Shown here piece by piece: positions 27,041 to 38,153 of a stretch of 64,000 nt of DNA. Each line of letters opens with the position of its first letter. Positions within the stretch are counted from its first letter, which is position 1. Source of the stretch: Pyropia yezoensis. Lineage: Eukaryota > Rhodophyta > Bangiophyceae > Bangiales > Bangiaceae. The notes below the pieces were generated by a model. It was given only the letters and a program-made list of their open reading frames with translations. It had not been told where the DNA came from and ran no database searches. The stretch spans positions 17,814,354-17,878,353 of the forward strand of contig CM020620.1 in assembly GCA_009829735.1 (NCBI GenBank), read 5' to 3'. The position numbers and the translations under genes were made by a program.

Positions 27041-29189
27041 ACAAATGACTTTGAGACAGTTTGCAATGAAGATATGTGGATATGGCATATCTGCGCTGGG
27101 TCTCCAAGTGTGGCATATAGAGGGAGGCGCCGATCCAGCGCCCCCGCACGCCCGTGCCCCCGCACGCCACCCCGCTGCACGCTGGGGTGGCGCCGGGCGG
27201 CAGCAGCATTACGCTTCGCTGACCACCTGTGTGGCGGGGACCGCACCCGTCCCCGCCCCTGGCGGCCGAACACTGGCTGGGAGGCGCACTGGGACGCAGG
27301 GTGGCCACCCAAATTCAGGTCCACCACCCTGTCCGCCCACTGGCCCACGACCGGCTCACGAGAAAGGGGGCACGGCCCGCGCCCCCCGCTAGATATCCAT
27401 CAAGTGGGAGTCCGCTTGGGGACGTCAAGTCCGACTTGAGGACGGCCCGCCTAACTTCGTAGCCCAATTCCGTATTGGAGGGATCTCAATTCGATTATCG
27501 GCTTGGAGGGAATTAGCGAGACACCGGCCCCAATCTGGGGGCTCGCTGCCCCCAGATTGGGACCCAGATTTCGCCCTTGCCGACGCTGGCTGACCTTATA
27601 GGCACTCAGCCGCCGGCCCCTCGATCTGACCCCTAAGATCGACAGGTCTAAAGGTGATATGCTTTGTACTGTTTACTTGTCTTTGTCTAAGGCACTGCAG
27701 CAACGGGCGTAGGATTCACGCCTCCTCTTGTGCTACGGCTCCCGGCTATCCGGGGCACCGTCTTGCCACACCAAGGAGCAACAACGATCTTAATGTGTCG
27801 GGGCAGAGTCCACTAATGGTCAAGGTGAACAAGGGGTAGTGGCCACCCCGTGGGCTCGATATTATTGTGAATGGCTCCTCTTTCCATTGCCCATATTATT
27901 TTGTTGACGGAATTAATCCTCGCTACTCCCTTCTGGTATCGCCGCACCCCAACCCCACCACTCCGCAAAAACGCACCTGTAGCCTGTTGCAGGAGGCCAT
28001 CCCCAAGAATGTCGAGCTCTTGTACGCTGTACTGACGCTCGTTGGAAGGCGCAAGGTGCGCCGGCCATCGAGCCACTGTCATCAGGCGGGATGGAGAGCG
28101 GGCTCTGTCGTCCGGAGGGGGGGTGCCGCATGGCGGACGACGGGTGTCGCCCCCTCTCCGACGGCCGCCGTCGCACAAAAGGTCAGTGGGTCGACGACAG
28201 CACACTACTCAACGACAGTCCAAGGGGGGGGCTTCATGGCTGGCTGGGACCTCGAGTCCCCGACAATTCAATCATCTCCCGCCTGAACCGACATATTTCT
28301 GTAACATTTTCAGCCCAAATTTCTACTCATCCGTACAATCTTACCCTGCTTCGTGGTCCGTTCACCTGGCATACGCCGTCGGCCCAACCAGACCATGGAC
28401 CTGTGGCACCATGGTCCCAAATGGCAGTGCCAGCAGTTAGAGAGAGTTGAGAATAGTGGAAAGCTCTACTTTTCTCAGCGTCGCATGCATCCAGACCAGA
28501 GAGACGCCCTTTTGCATACAGGATAACCCCTTCTTGGACCTGGGCGAACACATGGCTGCAAATGGCTTCATTTAGTAGGCCTGAGACAGCTAGTGATCGC
28601 AGTTTACACACAATGCGCCACCAAGAGCAGCTTTGAGAGAAGTGGGGTTGTCGTTCACCGAAAAGCACAGAAGTGGCTCTGCCACCGATGACTGTGCCGT
28701 TTGAGAGAGAGGAGGTGCAGGCATCCATGCAGGGTCAGTGGGGCCCCCCATCATGGCGGGCTCGGATGATCCGAGACGTGCGTACTGTACGCGATGTCCG
28801 AAGAGTATCACTCGGTGGGCTCAAACTGGAGCCACGCTGGCGACCAAGCCGCGAAAGCAGATCGGCGACATGGCCAAAGGAAGAGCCTCGCCGGGGATTT
28901 CCAGCCTCTCCCTCCCGTTGCAATGCCACCGCCCACAACCGTGTGCCTGGTGGCGCACTGCGAGTGAGGTGTCCAGGGAGGACGGGGCGAGCGTGCCTGC
29001 ATCGATGACAGTGACCCAAGCGGACTCTTGAAGGGGGGGCCGGAGGCATCATTGACAGTCGCGACGGGGGACAAGAACCTGATCCTTTGTTGAGTGGGAA
29101 GGGCGGGTGTCACGCGGCGAGAGTGGAGGGGCGAGGCTGTCGAGGGGTTTCACTCGGCGAGTTGGTCCAGTTCGGCAGACTGCCTGATA
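27041..29189. other. Intergenic, no gene seen; includes a 14-bp hairpin
   Basis: No recognisable gene on either strand despite several open frames of 100-140 codons. A perfect 14-bp stem with a five-base loop lies at 27529-27561 (CCCAATCTGGGGGC and its complement). Confidence 0.45.
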
Positions 29190-29195
29190 CGTATT

Positions 29196-29310
29196 GTGCG
29201 TCCCGTAAAAAGTGGACGTGCACAGGTCGTGCAGTGTGGGTTTGATTGGTCCAGTGGCCGACATTTGACATGATCACGACACGTGCACGTCCACTTTTTA
29301 CGGGACGCAC
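29196..29310. repeat. Inverted repeat with 28-bp perfect arms
   Basis: GTGCGTCCCGTAAAAAGTGG... at 29196-29223 is the exact reverse complement of 29283-29310. The inner flanks extend the pairing imperfectly by a further eight or so bases (GTCGTG on both sides). The loop is about 40-59 bases. It could be a tiny foldback transposon or a hairpin RNA. Confidence 0.85.
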
Positions 29311-30804
29311 TATATTGATAAATGATGATCCTGATCATGTTACATTTTTAATCTGTCCACACCACGTGAAAAGTTTTGCTCCATTACATTTGTAACTGCG
29401 TTACATAGATAATTGAGCTGTATTGTACTCTGTACGCCCTGTGCTGCAGCGCCTGGTAACAGCCTGGCAATCAGCTGGCAACAAGCACGGCACCCGCAGT
29501 AGCACGTGCTGTTTTGGTCCGAATGTTTCACTGACACGGTTATGTGATACAGCTTGACGCGCTGGTCATGCTCATAGCAAGTGCGCGCTGCTGATGCTGC
29601 TTCTTTCTCTGCCATTGCACTCCACGAGTATCCTCCTTTTTTTTTCTAGAAGTCACCCATGGCGCCCTCGTCGCAGTGCAGATGGGCGCGAGACTGGGCT
29701 CTGACAGAGAAAAGCATTACTGGGATGAGGGGGGATGCAGGCAACTCGCTTTTCGAGGCTGGCAGGTTCCGATGGCCAAGGCGACATCCCACTGACACTC
29801 TGGAGCTGCGTGGTCAAGTCAGTGCCGTCAAACAACGGGACATTAATCGTCCAGCGCGTCATTGTTTTGTCTTAGAAAATTCGGGTTATTACACAAGATT
29901 CGTGTTCGTCAGACACCAACAAGTATTTAGCATCTACTTTAGTCCAGTTGCTTCTCGAAAAGCACTTTCTGCTGTCGCTTCTTGAAAAAATACTCTCTGC
30001 AGTCGCTTCTGGTAAAAACGCGACATCAAGCGCACGCGGAGACCAATGGGGTTGCCGTTCAGCAATGTCTAGCTAGTCTGGGCCAAATGTCGACCATTCT
30101 CGATGACATTCAAGGTGCTCGTGTACTTCAAGACATGCACGACATACGTGCTTGTAGAGGAGGCCGAGGGGAGTAAGAGGATGTTTTTTATTTTCTGAGC
30201 ACGTCCGTTCTCGCGGAGCTACGAGCGACTGAAGCCAAGGTGACTGTCAGGAAAGTGCTGGTAGTGTCGACCAGCTCATGGAGCCAATGAAACCCCTGGT
30301 CTGCGATCAGTCCGGCCCAGCGGTGCACCGAGAGCAAATCAATCATGCTGAGTGTTGGCCGACGACGAACATGGGGCCGCCTGGGTGCTGTTCATAGCAG
30401 AGAAAATGCACTCTCTGCAGTAGAGAAAAAAGCACAACGCAGAAGGATTCCAGGCCTATGGTCCGTTGCAGAAAAAAGATACATCGAGGTTCTTCTCGGC
30501 TCGGGCCCGGGCAGGACATCGGCCGTGACGGGGTCCACGGCCGCTATGCTGACAGAAGGATCATAGAGGTCCTTGCGAACTAATGAGGTCCTTGGGTCTC
30601 CTGGTTTGTGTGCCGCTCTGAGGGACACCCTGAGTGGACCAGATGCTGACGAACCTGAAATGGGGCCTTTCTTTTCGCATTGATTTGCACTGCTCGGGGG
30701 CTGATTCGGGCCCATGTGCTAACTGAGGCTTGGCAGGGGGGTAGTCGAGATAGGGGAGCTTCGCGGGGACAGCTGGAGGGCACTTTTTTCAGATTCTTTT
30801 TTCG
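29311..30804. other. Intergenic, no gene seen
   Basis: Relatively AT-rich DNA with short direct repeats (for example the GCAGTCGCTTCT-type units at about 29950-30010). No protein or RNA gene could be recognised. Confidence 0.4.
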
Positions 30805-30840
30805 CTCGCGAGACCTCGTGTATAAAATGGTCTCGCGAGA
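30805..30840 (+). promoter_or_regulatory. TATA box enclosed by CTCGCGAGA palindromes
   Basis: CTCGCGAGACC (30805-30815) and its exact complement GGTCTCGCGAG (30829-30839) flank a 13-base loop containing TATAAAA (30821-30827). TCTCGCGAGA is a known promoter palindrome in animal genes; its meaning here is unknown. No convincing ORF follows within 100 bases, only a 15-codon frame from about 30880. Confidence 0.45.
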
Positions 30841-31779
30841 GGAAATAGTTCCAACCAATGCGCTCGTGTGATTGTTCGATGAGCAAGACTGGTGCTCATG
30901 CGTTAGTCATGCTTCGAGACCGCTAGCGTGCGCCCCGACGGTCCCCGATGAGGAAGCGGAGAGCGCCTCTCTCGCCTTCTGGTTCCCTCTCATCGTCCTG
31001 CCCCTCCCGCCAGCCAGTGCCAAGCAACCCCTTCCACCGTTTCCTCCCGCCTGGCACGACAGGTCCATTGTTGGCGACTTAGGTGGTGCCAGCCTCGGTG
31101 CATCCAACGTGGCTCGGGGGATGGGGGGACGGGGTAACCAGGGAGAAGGTGCCGCCAGCCTCAACGTCAGATGAGCTGTGGTGGGCGTGCCAGGGTGAGG
31201 AAAACGCACCCCGGGCGTGTGGGCGAGGCGGGGGGAGGGGGATGATAATGGGAGGCAGACGGGAGGGAAAAAAAAAAAAAGCGGAACGCGACGGTCTGCT
31301 TGGCTCTTGTGGTCTAGGGCCGGGGCGCAAAAGAAAGTAGGGAAAACAAGCGCCTGTTCTCTTTTGCGCGGGGGTGCGAGAGAGGGGGTAGTCTGCATGC
31401 AATGTGCGTTGCTCCGCCGCGCCCCACACTCCCGCCACCGATTTCCTGCACGAGACATTCTGGGATACCTTGCCTGGCTATGACATCGTCGACAAGGCAC
31501 CCATGACCGCCCTCCTTTACTATAAAAAACAATCGTGCCGACGCCGGCGATTCACCCAGCGCTGTCGGCATCACCGCCCCTAACAACCCCACCAGCAACA
31601 CCGCCACCACCTACGCTTCCCATCCCGTCACATAAATCACACCGCCCACGACCCCCCCCCCCCACATACTGCCAACCTCTCCCCCCCTCTCCCAAACACG
31701 TGGCCGACCCCACCGTCAGAAAAAGCTCTCCGTCTCCACCGCCACCAACGCAAGCCCCCCACTCCACAGCCAAAGCTAC
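30841..31779. other. Intergenic, no gene seen
   Basis: GC-rich DNA with an A13 run near 31268. The frame from 31535 reads Pro-rich sequence into the minisatellite, but codon use and repeats make a real gene doubtful. Confidence 0.4.
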
Positions 31780-32693
31780 CAACACCCCCGTCGCCACGGA
31801 TAACCCCGTCGCCACGGCCACCCCCGTCGCCACGGCCACCCCCGTCGCCGCCACCACGCCCGTCGCCACCGCCGTCGCCACCACCACGGCCGTCGCCACT
31901 GACGCCGCCGCCACCGCCGTCGCCCCCGCCACCCCGTCGCCACCGCCACCCCAGTCGCCACCGCCGTCGCCTCCGCCACGGCCGTCGCCCCCGCCACCGC
32001 GTCGCCACCGCCGTCGCCACCGCCACGGCCGTCGCCCCCGCCACCGCGTCGCCACCGCCGTCGCCACCGCCACGGCCGTCGCCCCCGCCACCGCGTCGCC
32101 TGCGCCACCCTAGTCGCTACCATCGCCACCGCCACGGGCGTCGCCACCGACGCCGCCGCCGCCGCCGTTGCCCCCGCCACCCCGTCGCCACCGCCACCCC
32201 AGTCGCCACCGCCGTCGCCTCCGCCACCCCAGTCGCCCCCGCCACCGCGCTGCAACCGCCGTCGCCTCCGCCACGGCCGTCGCCCCCGCCACCGCGTCGC
32301 CACCGCCGTCGCCACCGGCACGGCCGTCGCCCCCGCCATCGCGTCGCCACCGCCGTCGCCTCCGCCACGGCCGTCGCCCCCGCCACCGCGTCGCCACCGC
32401 CGTCGCCACCGGCACGGCCTTCGCCCCCGCCACCGCGTCGCCACCGCCGTCGCCACCGGCACGGCCGTCGCCCCCGCCACCGCGTCGCCTGCGCCACCCT
32501 AATCGCTACCATCGCCACCGCAACGGCCGTCGCCACCGACGCCGCCACCGCCGCCGTCGCCCCCGCCACCCCATCGCCACCGCCACCTCAGTCGCCACCG
32601 CCGTCGCCACCGCCACGGCCGTCGCCCCCGCCACCGCGTCGCCTGCACCACCCTAGTCGCTACCATCGCCACCGCCACGGCCGTCGTCATCGA

Positions 32694-32724
<31 letters not shown>

Positions 32725-32980
32725 ACCGTCGCCACCGTCGCCACCGCCACCGCTGTCGTTACCGCCGTCGCCACCGCCACGGCCGTCGCCCCCGCCACCG
32801 CGTCGCCACCGCCGCACCAGGCGCTACCGTCGCCACCGCCACGGAAGTCTCCACCGACGCCGCCGCCGCCACTGCCACCTCCGTCGCCACCGTCGCCACC
32901 GTCGCCGCCGTCGCCGACGCCGACCGCAGCACCGGCGACACCCCTGGCGTGGCCACCGCGGCGGCCGTCAAAACCCTGCA
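31780..32980. repeat. GTCGCCACCGCC-type minisatellite with higher-order units
   Basis: About 1.2 kb of 6/12/18-bp units built from GTCGCC, CCCGCC and CCACC. Longer blocks recur: one that begins with CGTCGCCTGCGCCACCCTA and runs on through CGCTACCATCGCC appears at about 32092, 32485 and 32637. All six frames are open through much of it, giving artificial Ser-Pro-Pro, Ala-Thr or Arg-His repeats. A cell-wall-like SPPP protein cannot be excluded. Confidence 0.88.
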
Positions 32981-33002
32981 CACTTTCCCAGAAGCCTGAC
33001 TA

Positions 33003-33634
33003 TGGCCGATTTCCAAAGAATGATCAGTTCCGTAAGGGGGTTCACAGCAGGATCTCCCAGAACAGTCGCCAAGTGCGCACGCATTCTGGGCCACAAGAAT
33101 TCTCCGGCGGTGCCCGCGGCCTTGGCCGAACCACATCCAACACCGCAAATCCGTGTCGCATCCGTGTGATGCCTTGATGTGAGACCGGCCGAAAAATCTC
33201 CCGTCTGCACAGACCGGCCCAGTCTTGCAGAGGACTGCTGTCAGGGGCTCACAGCATCGGTCCGAGGCCAGGTGCCGCAAAATGAGGCCGGTTCTAGGGC
33301 GCTGATTGGCCAGTACAAAGTAGCCTGCAGTTGCACGGAAGGGTTCGCAGCAGGTATGGGCTGTTGTCACGTGCTCCCAGGAGGCCACTACAGAGTACTG
33401 TGCCAGTTAATTTCCCGTTGTGGGGGGGATCCGTCACTCGAGCACAGCCCTGGAAAGTCGATCGGAGAGGGGTCCGACGAGGAGCGCCGAATCGGATGAG
33501 ACGTATGCGATACCTGCTGCCGCGATTTAGCGGCAGCCAATGGGAAGGGGGGAAACATCGGTACTTCGGTGGAATGCTGCTGTGACCTGCTGTGAACCCC
33601 CTTATGAATCTCATCATTCTTCAGAAATCGGCCA
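33003..33634. mobile_element. MITE with 49-bp terminal inverted repeats and TA target duplication
   Basis: Ends are TGGCCGATTTC and its complement. The two 49-base arms (33003-33051 and 33586-33634) match at 43 positions. TA precedes (33001-33002) and follows (33635-33636), as in Tc1/mariner-type insertions. No transposase is encoded in the 632 bp; internal copies of GGTTC(A/G)CAGCAGG suggest remnants of the arm. Non-autonomous. Confidence 0.85.
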
Positions 33635-33636
33635 TA

Positions 33637-34115
33637 ATGAGCGTGCTCACCACACCCGAAAGGAGCCCACCATCAAGCAGGACCAGTCCATTACACCGGG
33701 GCAAATTCCCGAGGCACCTGATTGGCCGAGGGGTGTGGCCCGAACAACGCCGGAGAAGAAAGAAAATAATGCTCGATGTATCTTTTTTGTGCAACGTACC
33801 ATAGATGTTGATGCTTGGCCAAAAAATGGACAACATCTATCTCCATCCTCTCGTAGTGGTCTTTATGTCCAGGTCATGTGTACTTCTCTTGCTCTGGCGT
33901 TGGAAGTAGCGAAGGAAAATGCGTCCGTCATGAACCTGCCTTCCCGGGGCCGTGAGGCGAGGTCGACATTTCCGGGACTGGTCGACATTTGGCCTAGACT
34001 AAAGCTACCAACAGAAGGGCGGGCGGGCAAGCGAGAGGGTCGCCGCTTCGCCCCCCCGCTCCCGCAAGGGGCGGCCGCCGACTGACAGGCGGCGGCGGTG
34101 GCGCACACCTGTAGT
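33637..34115. other. Intergenic, 3' of the HAD hydrolase gene
   Basis: No gene seen. A direct repeat GGTCGACATTT occurs twice (about 33960-33995). Confidence 0.45.
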
Positions 34116-36292
34116 TTACGTGCGGGCGGGGGCGGCGGCCAGCCACCGCCTCACCGCCGCCCCGAGCGCCGCGTCGGTATAGTCGGCAATGACCAGCGCG
34201 GCGCCAGCGGCGGTGAGGGTGGCGGGCGCGTGGCCCGTGGCCACGCCAATCGTCAGCAGGCCCGCCGCCACGGCGGACTTGACCCCCGACGGGGAGTCCT
34301 CAAACGCAATCGCCTGGGGGGGGGGTGCGGGCGGGCGAGGGAGGGGCGAGGGCGGGAGCGACAAGCACCAGGAAAGGAAACGATACAAACCAACAGACAG
34401 GGGTGGAAGAGAGGGAGGGAAAAGGGCGCAAGGAGGGCAGTGCGGCACGTGCAGAGGGGAGGCGACCGGCGCGTGCACGGGGCGGTCAGCGTCGCGCCCA
34501 GGCCACCAGCGTGGGGGCAACCGTGGGCGGGGGCGAGGGCACACTGCCCCACCCTCCCCACCCGACGCGTCATACCAGACAAGCACTGCCTCCCTTCCAC
34601 TCCACTCCCCCTCCCCCCCCCTCCCCTCTCCCCCAAGGCAAGTGCACCCCGTTCACCCCACACCTTCGCAGGGTACTCTTGCCCGCCATGCACCCCACAC
34701 CCTCGCAGGATACGTTCTCCCGCCATGCAGCCCCCCCCTGACATGTACGCACCCCACTCTTCCCACGCCCACCACTTCCCACCCCGCCCCCCTTCCCCAG
34801 CCGACCCCTCCTCCACACACCCCCCCCCCCCCCATCGAAAGAACGCACCTCCCCCGCCTTCACCCCCACCGCCCGACAGCCCGCCACGTACGGTGCCGGG
34901 TCGGGCTTTGGCCGCGCCACCTCATCCGCCACCACCACCACCGAGAAGCAGCCCACAAAGCCCGCGGCGGTGAGGGTGTGCGCCGCCGCCCGCCGCGGCG
35001 CGTTGGTCACCACCCCCACCGCCACGCCCGCGGCGGCGAGGGCGTCCAGGAGGGGCATCACCCCCGCCAGGGGGGGCACCCCGCGGCGCGTGCGGTTCAT
35101 GTAGGCCGCCTCTTTGGCCGCCGCGATCGCCGCGGCTCGTTCGGGGGACACGTGGGGGAGGATGTCTGCCTGCCAGGGGGGGGGGGGGGGGAAGGGGGGG
35201 GTGGGAAGGGAGGGCAGGAGGGGGCAGCAGAGGAGGGAGTTGGATGAGAGGGGAGAGAGAACCTTGGTCACCCTCTCGCCGTTAGCCGCGGAACTCCCCG
35301 GCGGGGCTCTGTGGCAGCGACGCCCCGCGGCTGGCCGCGCAGGCGGGCCACCGGCGGCTGTCGCCTCGCGGCAGCGGCTCGGCGGCGCGGCGGCGGCGCG
35401 ACCTCCCCACACGGCAACGTTGACCCCCTCCCGTGCATCAGCAAGCAGACCCAGCCGCTGGGCGGTCACCCAAACATCCCCCCCGCCACCCCCCCCCCCC
35501 CCCCCGACCCCTACAGCGACGAGGCCAACAGAAGAAAAGTAATAAAGCAAACGTACGAGGAGCACCTGGTTTTGGCGGCCACTCATGCGCGCCGCATAAA
35601 AGTCGCGGGTGATGCGGGCGCCGCCATTCCACCCCGGCTCCATTGCTTGCAGCGTGTCGGCATACGCCTCGTACTGGGGGGGTGGGGGGGGGCGGAGGAG
35701 AGGCGGTAGGCAGGGTCGCAGCGGGGGGACGGGGGGAAAGGATGGGGGACAGAGCGTTGGGTGGTAGGGGGGGAGAGAGCGTTAGTGCATGGATGTATGT
35801 ACAGTACGTACCATGTGGGCCGCCCGCGCCAGGCGCCCACCTACATTGGGGGGTGACCAACGCCCACGTCAGGCGCCGACCGTCATACGCCCACCGACAA
35901 TGGTGGGTGCCTGGCGCGGGCATGGCAGCCGCCTGTGCGGGCCAAGGCAGGTGGCGCGCGCCCAGGCGGGGGGCTCCAAGGGCAGGGGCAGCCACCAGAT
36001 GTGGGACGGGGTGCGGCTGCCCTTTGGCGACCGGCAATGCGCACCGCCCCCCCCCAACGCCGACCGGGGCGGCGCGTCCCCAAAACCACCACCCCTGCGC
36101 TCCCCTCTGCCCCCCCCCCCCCCCTCCCTCTCCCCCCCTTCCCCTTCACCCCCACCCCCGCCCCAAAGCGGTCCACGGCCGCCGCGCCAAACGCACGTGA
36201 AAGCTGTCCACGTCCACGAGGGTGCCGTCCATGTCAAAGAGGACGGCCGAGAGGGTGCCGCCGGTGAGGCTGATGGGCGCTGCTGTCGCCAT
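34116..36292 (-). CDS. HAD-superfamily hydrolase (beta-phosphoglucomutase-like), four exons
   Basis: Predicted spliced gene on the minus strand: exons 36292-36197, 35673-35566, 35169-34849 and 34313-34116, joined by GT-AG introns that all fall between codons. The donors read GTGCGT, GTGCTC and GTGCGT, and each acceptor ends in CAG. The product is about 240 residues, the usual size for this family. Motif I is FDMDGT (residues 19-24) with nucleophile D20 and acid/base D22. The cap follows (FHYEAYAD at the exon 1/2 joint). Motif II is VTNAP, motif III the Lys in RPKPDP and motif IV FEDSPSG. It should be a soluble Mg-dependent phosphatase or sugar-phosphate mutase; the substrate cannot be told. 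No targeting peptide is evident. Introns hold long G or C runs. Confidence 0.88.
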
Positions 36293-36755
36293 GGCGGTTC
36301 TGCAGGAGGGGGGGGGGGGGGACGAGGGAGGGGGAAGGGGAGAGGAAAGCAGCGACAGTGACGCACAGGAAGAAAGCAGCGACAGTGACGCGCACGGAGG
36401 CGTGGGCCACGACACGGCGAGGAGCAGGATGGGTCCGTTGCTCGCGCGGGAGGGGGCGTGGGACGGGGAAGGGGGAGGGGGATGGCTGAGGGAGGGGAAT
36501 GGGGAGGGGGAGGGCGGAGGAGCGACAGTGACACGGAGAGCGGCGCGGGCCCCGACGTGACGCCACCAATCCACGTGGCACGGCCCCGGCGCCAGCCGCC
36601 GGCCTCCCCCCGCGGCAGCGGCGATCGCAAGCCGTGCGCGTGATGGCCAAGCGCAGACAGAGCGAGCACCCCCACCGCGGTCGTACGCAGTACATTAATA
36701 GGTACAGGCGTGCGCAAGCAAAGCAAACCATTTCTTTCTTTGTGTATCGCACACA
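36293..36755 (-). promoter_or_regulatory. Upstream region of HAD gene with direct repeats
   Basis: Within 60 bp of the HAD ATG, GAAAGCAGCGACAGTGACGC occurs at 36345 and again 27 bp on at 36372. A third, shorter copy (AGCGACAGTGACAC) is at 36531. The GTGACGC core resembles bZIP half-sites. No TATA box was identified. Confidence 0.35.
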
Positions 36756-36924
36756 CTACGTGTCGCACCCCCCCGAGCCGGTCTCGTCTGTACAAAGCAT
36801 GCAACTGCACTCAATAAAGACCCGCCAGGCGGGAGGCGCCGTCCCCTTTGGCCCCCTCCACCGCCCACCCCCTCCCTTCTCCCACACCCCCGCGGGGCGG
36901 GTGGTATCAAGAAGGGGGACCGCC

Positions 36925-36961
<37 letters not shown>

Positions 36962-38153
36962 ACGCGGGCAAGACGCTCCGCGGCGCGCCGGCGGCCGCCC
37001 GCCCGGCGGCGGCGGTGGCCGCCCGCCGCAGGCGGCCGCCCCGCGCCACCGCCGCGGCGGCGCGGGCGCCCCGGGAGGCGGGCGCCGCCGCCCCGGACGG
37101 CGCCGCGCCGGCCGGCGACGGGGGCGGCGACGGCGCCGCCGCCTTGGCGCCACCGGCGGCGGCGGTGGCGGTGGCGGTGGCGCGGCGGCCCGCCTCGACG
37201 CCCCCCACCTCGATGGACACGCGGCGGGCGCGGGCGGGGGGCCCCCCCGCCCAGGCGCGCACCTCCGTCTCGGTCGGCTCACGGGGCAAGGCGAGGCGCA
37301 TCGGCACCGTGCCGTCGTCATCCCCGTCCTCCTCCCCGTCGGTGCTGGCAGCGTTGGCGTCGTCCACGTAGGCGGCGGCGGCGGCGCGGCTGTCGGCGAC
37401 GCCCCCGGTGGTCGACGACGCCTGGCGGTAGGTGGCGGCCCGGCGGGGGAGCGCCGCCGTGGCGGCGGCACCCGCCGCGGCGGCGGTCACGCCGGCGGTC
37501 GCCCGGCGGCGGAGGCGGCTCTCATCCGACGCCCGGCGGCGGAGGCGGTTCTCGTCCGACGCCCGCCGGCGGAGGCGGTTCTCGTCCGATGCCCGCCGGC
37601 CGCCCGACGCCGTGCGGTGCGGCGGCGGCGGCGGCGGCGGGGCGGCGGCGGCGGCGACGGGACGGCGGTGGCGGTCCAGCTCAATCGACGACCGGCGGGA
37701 GCGGGCGCGCGACAGCGGCGGCTGCGGCGACGCCGCCGCCGCCGCCGCCGCCGCGACCGGCCGCCGCCGGGCGGCCACGTCGAGCGACGCCCGCCGCCCC
37801 GACGACGACTGGGGCGGCGGCGGCGGCGCCACACGCCGTGGCTCCACAGACGTGTGCCGCCGGCCGTCATTGACCGCCGCGGCGGCGGCGGCAACGGAGA
37901 GCCCCTCTTTGGCGCCGCCCTTGCCCTTCTTCTTGTTGCCCCGCCGCGGCGGCGGGCCGTCGACCGACGACCGCCGCCGCCGGCTACCCGTGTCGCCCGA
38001 CGACCGCCGACGGCCGCCGCCGCCAATGCCGTCGGCGCTGCCGTCGGGGGTCAGCGGGGGGGTGCCGCTGCCGGAACGGCGGTGGCCGGGCACGTGGATG
38101 CCTGCCAGCGATTTGCCGACCGCGCGGACGACGGTGAGGGGGAGGAGCAACAT
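36756..38153 (-). CDS. Low-complexity basic protein with RRxS array, function unknown
   Basis: About 465 codons from the ATG at 38153 (MLLLPLTVVRAVGKSLAG). The N-terminus is short and hydrophobic-basic and could be an amphipathic or targeting segment. The body is dominated by Arg-Arg-X-Ser sites: RRRSSG, RRRSSVD, GRRASLD, SRRSSIELD, then three tandem copies of RRASDE(N/S)RLR (about residues 186-216), and RRVSIEV further on. This is a dense set of basophilic-kinase (PKA/CaMK-type) consensus sites. An acidic patch (DGEEDGDDDG) follows. The last 60 residues pass through a 36-base C run (poly-Gly) and may not be real coding sequence; an intron or stop before it is possible. No known domain. Confidence 0.55.
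36926..36961. repeat. Poly-C run, 36 bases
   Basis: Uninterrupted (C)36 on the plus strand, inside or just after the basic-protein gene on the minus strand. Confidence 0.95.

Noticed and set aside
31535..32656. Ser-Pro-Pro-rich, extensin-like open frames
   Set aside because: They lie in a minisatellite where all frames are open; no unique coding sequence or start context supports a gene.
35438..36037. 199-codon frame inside the HAD gene
   Set aside because: It reads through predicted intron 1 and across exon 2 out of frame; splicing gives a continuous HAD protein instead.
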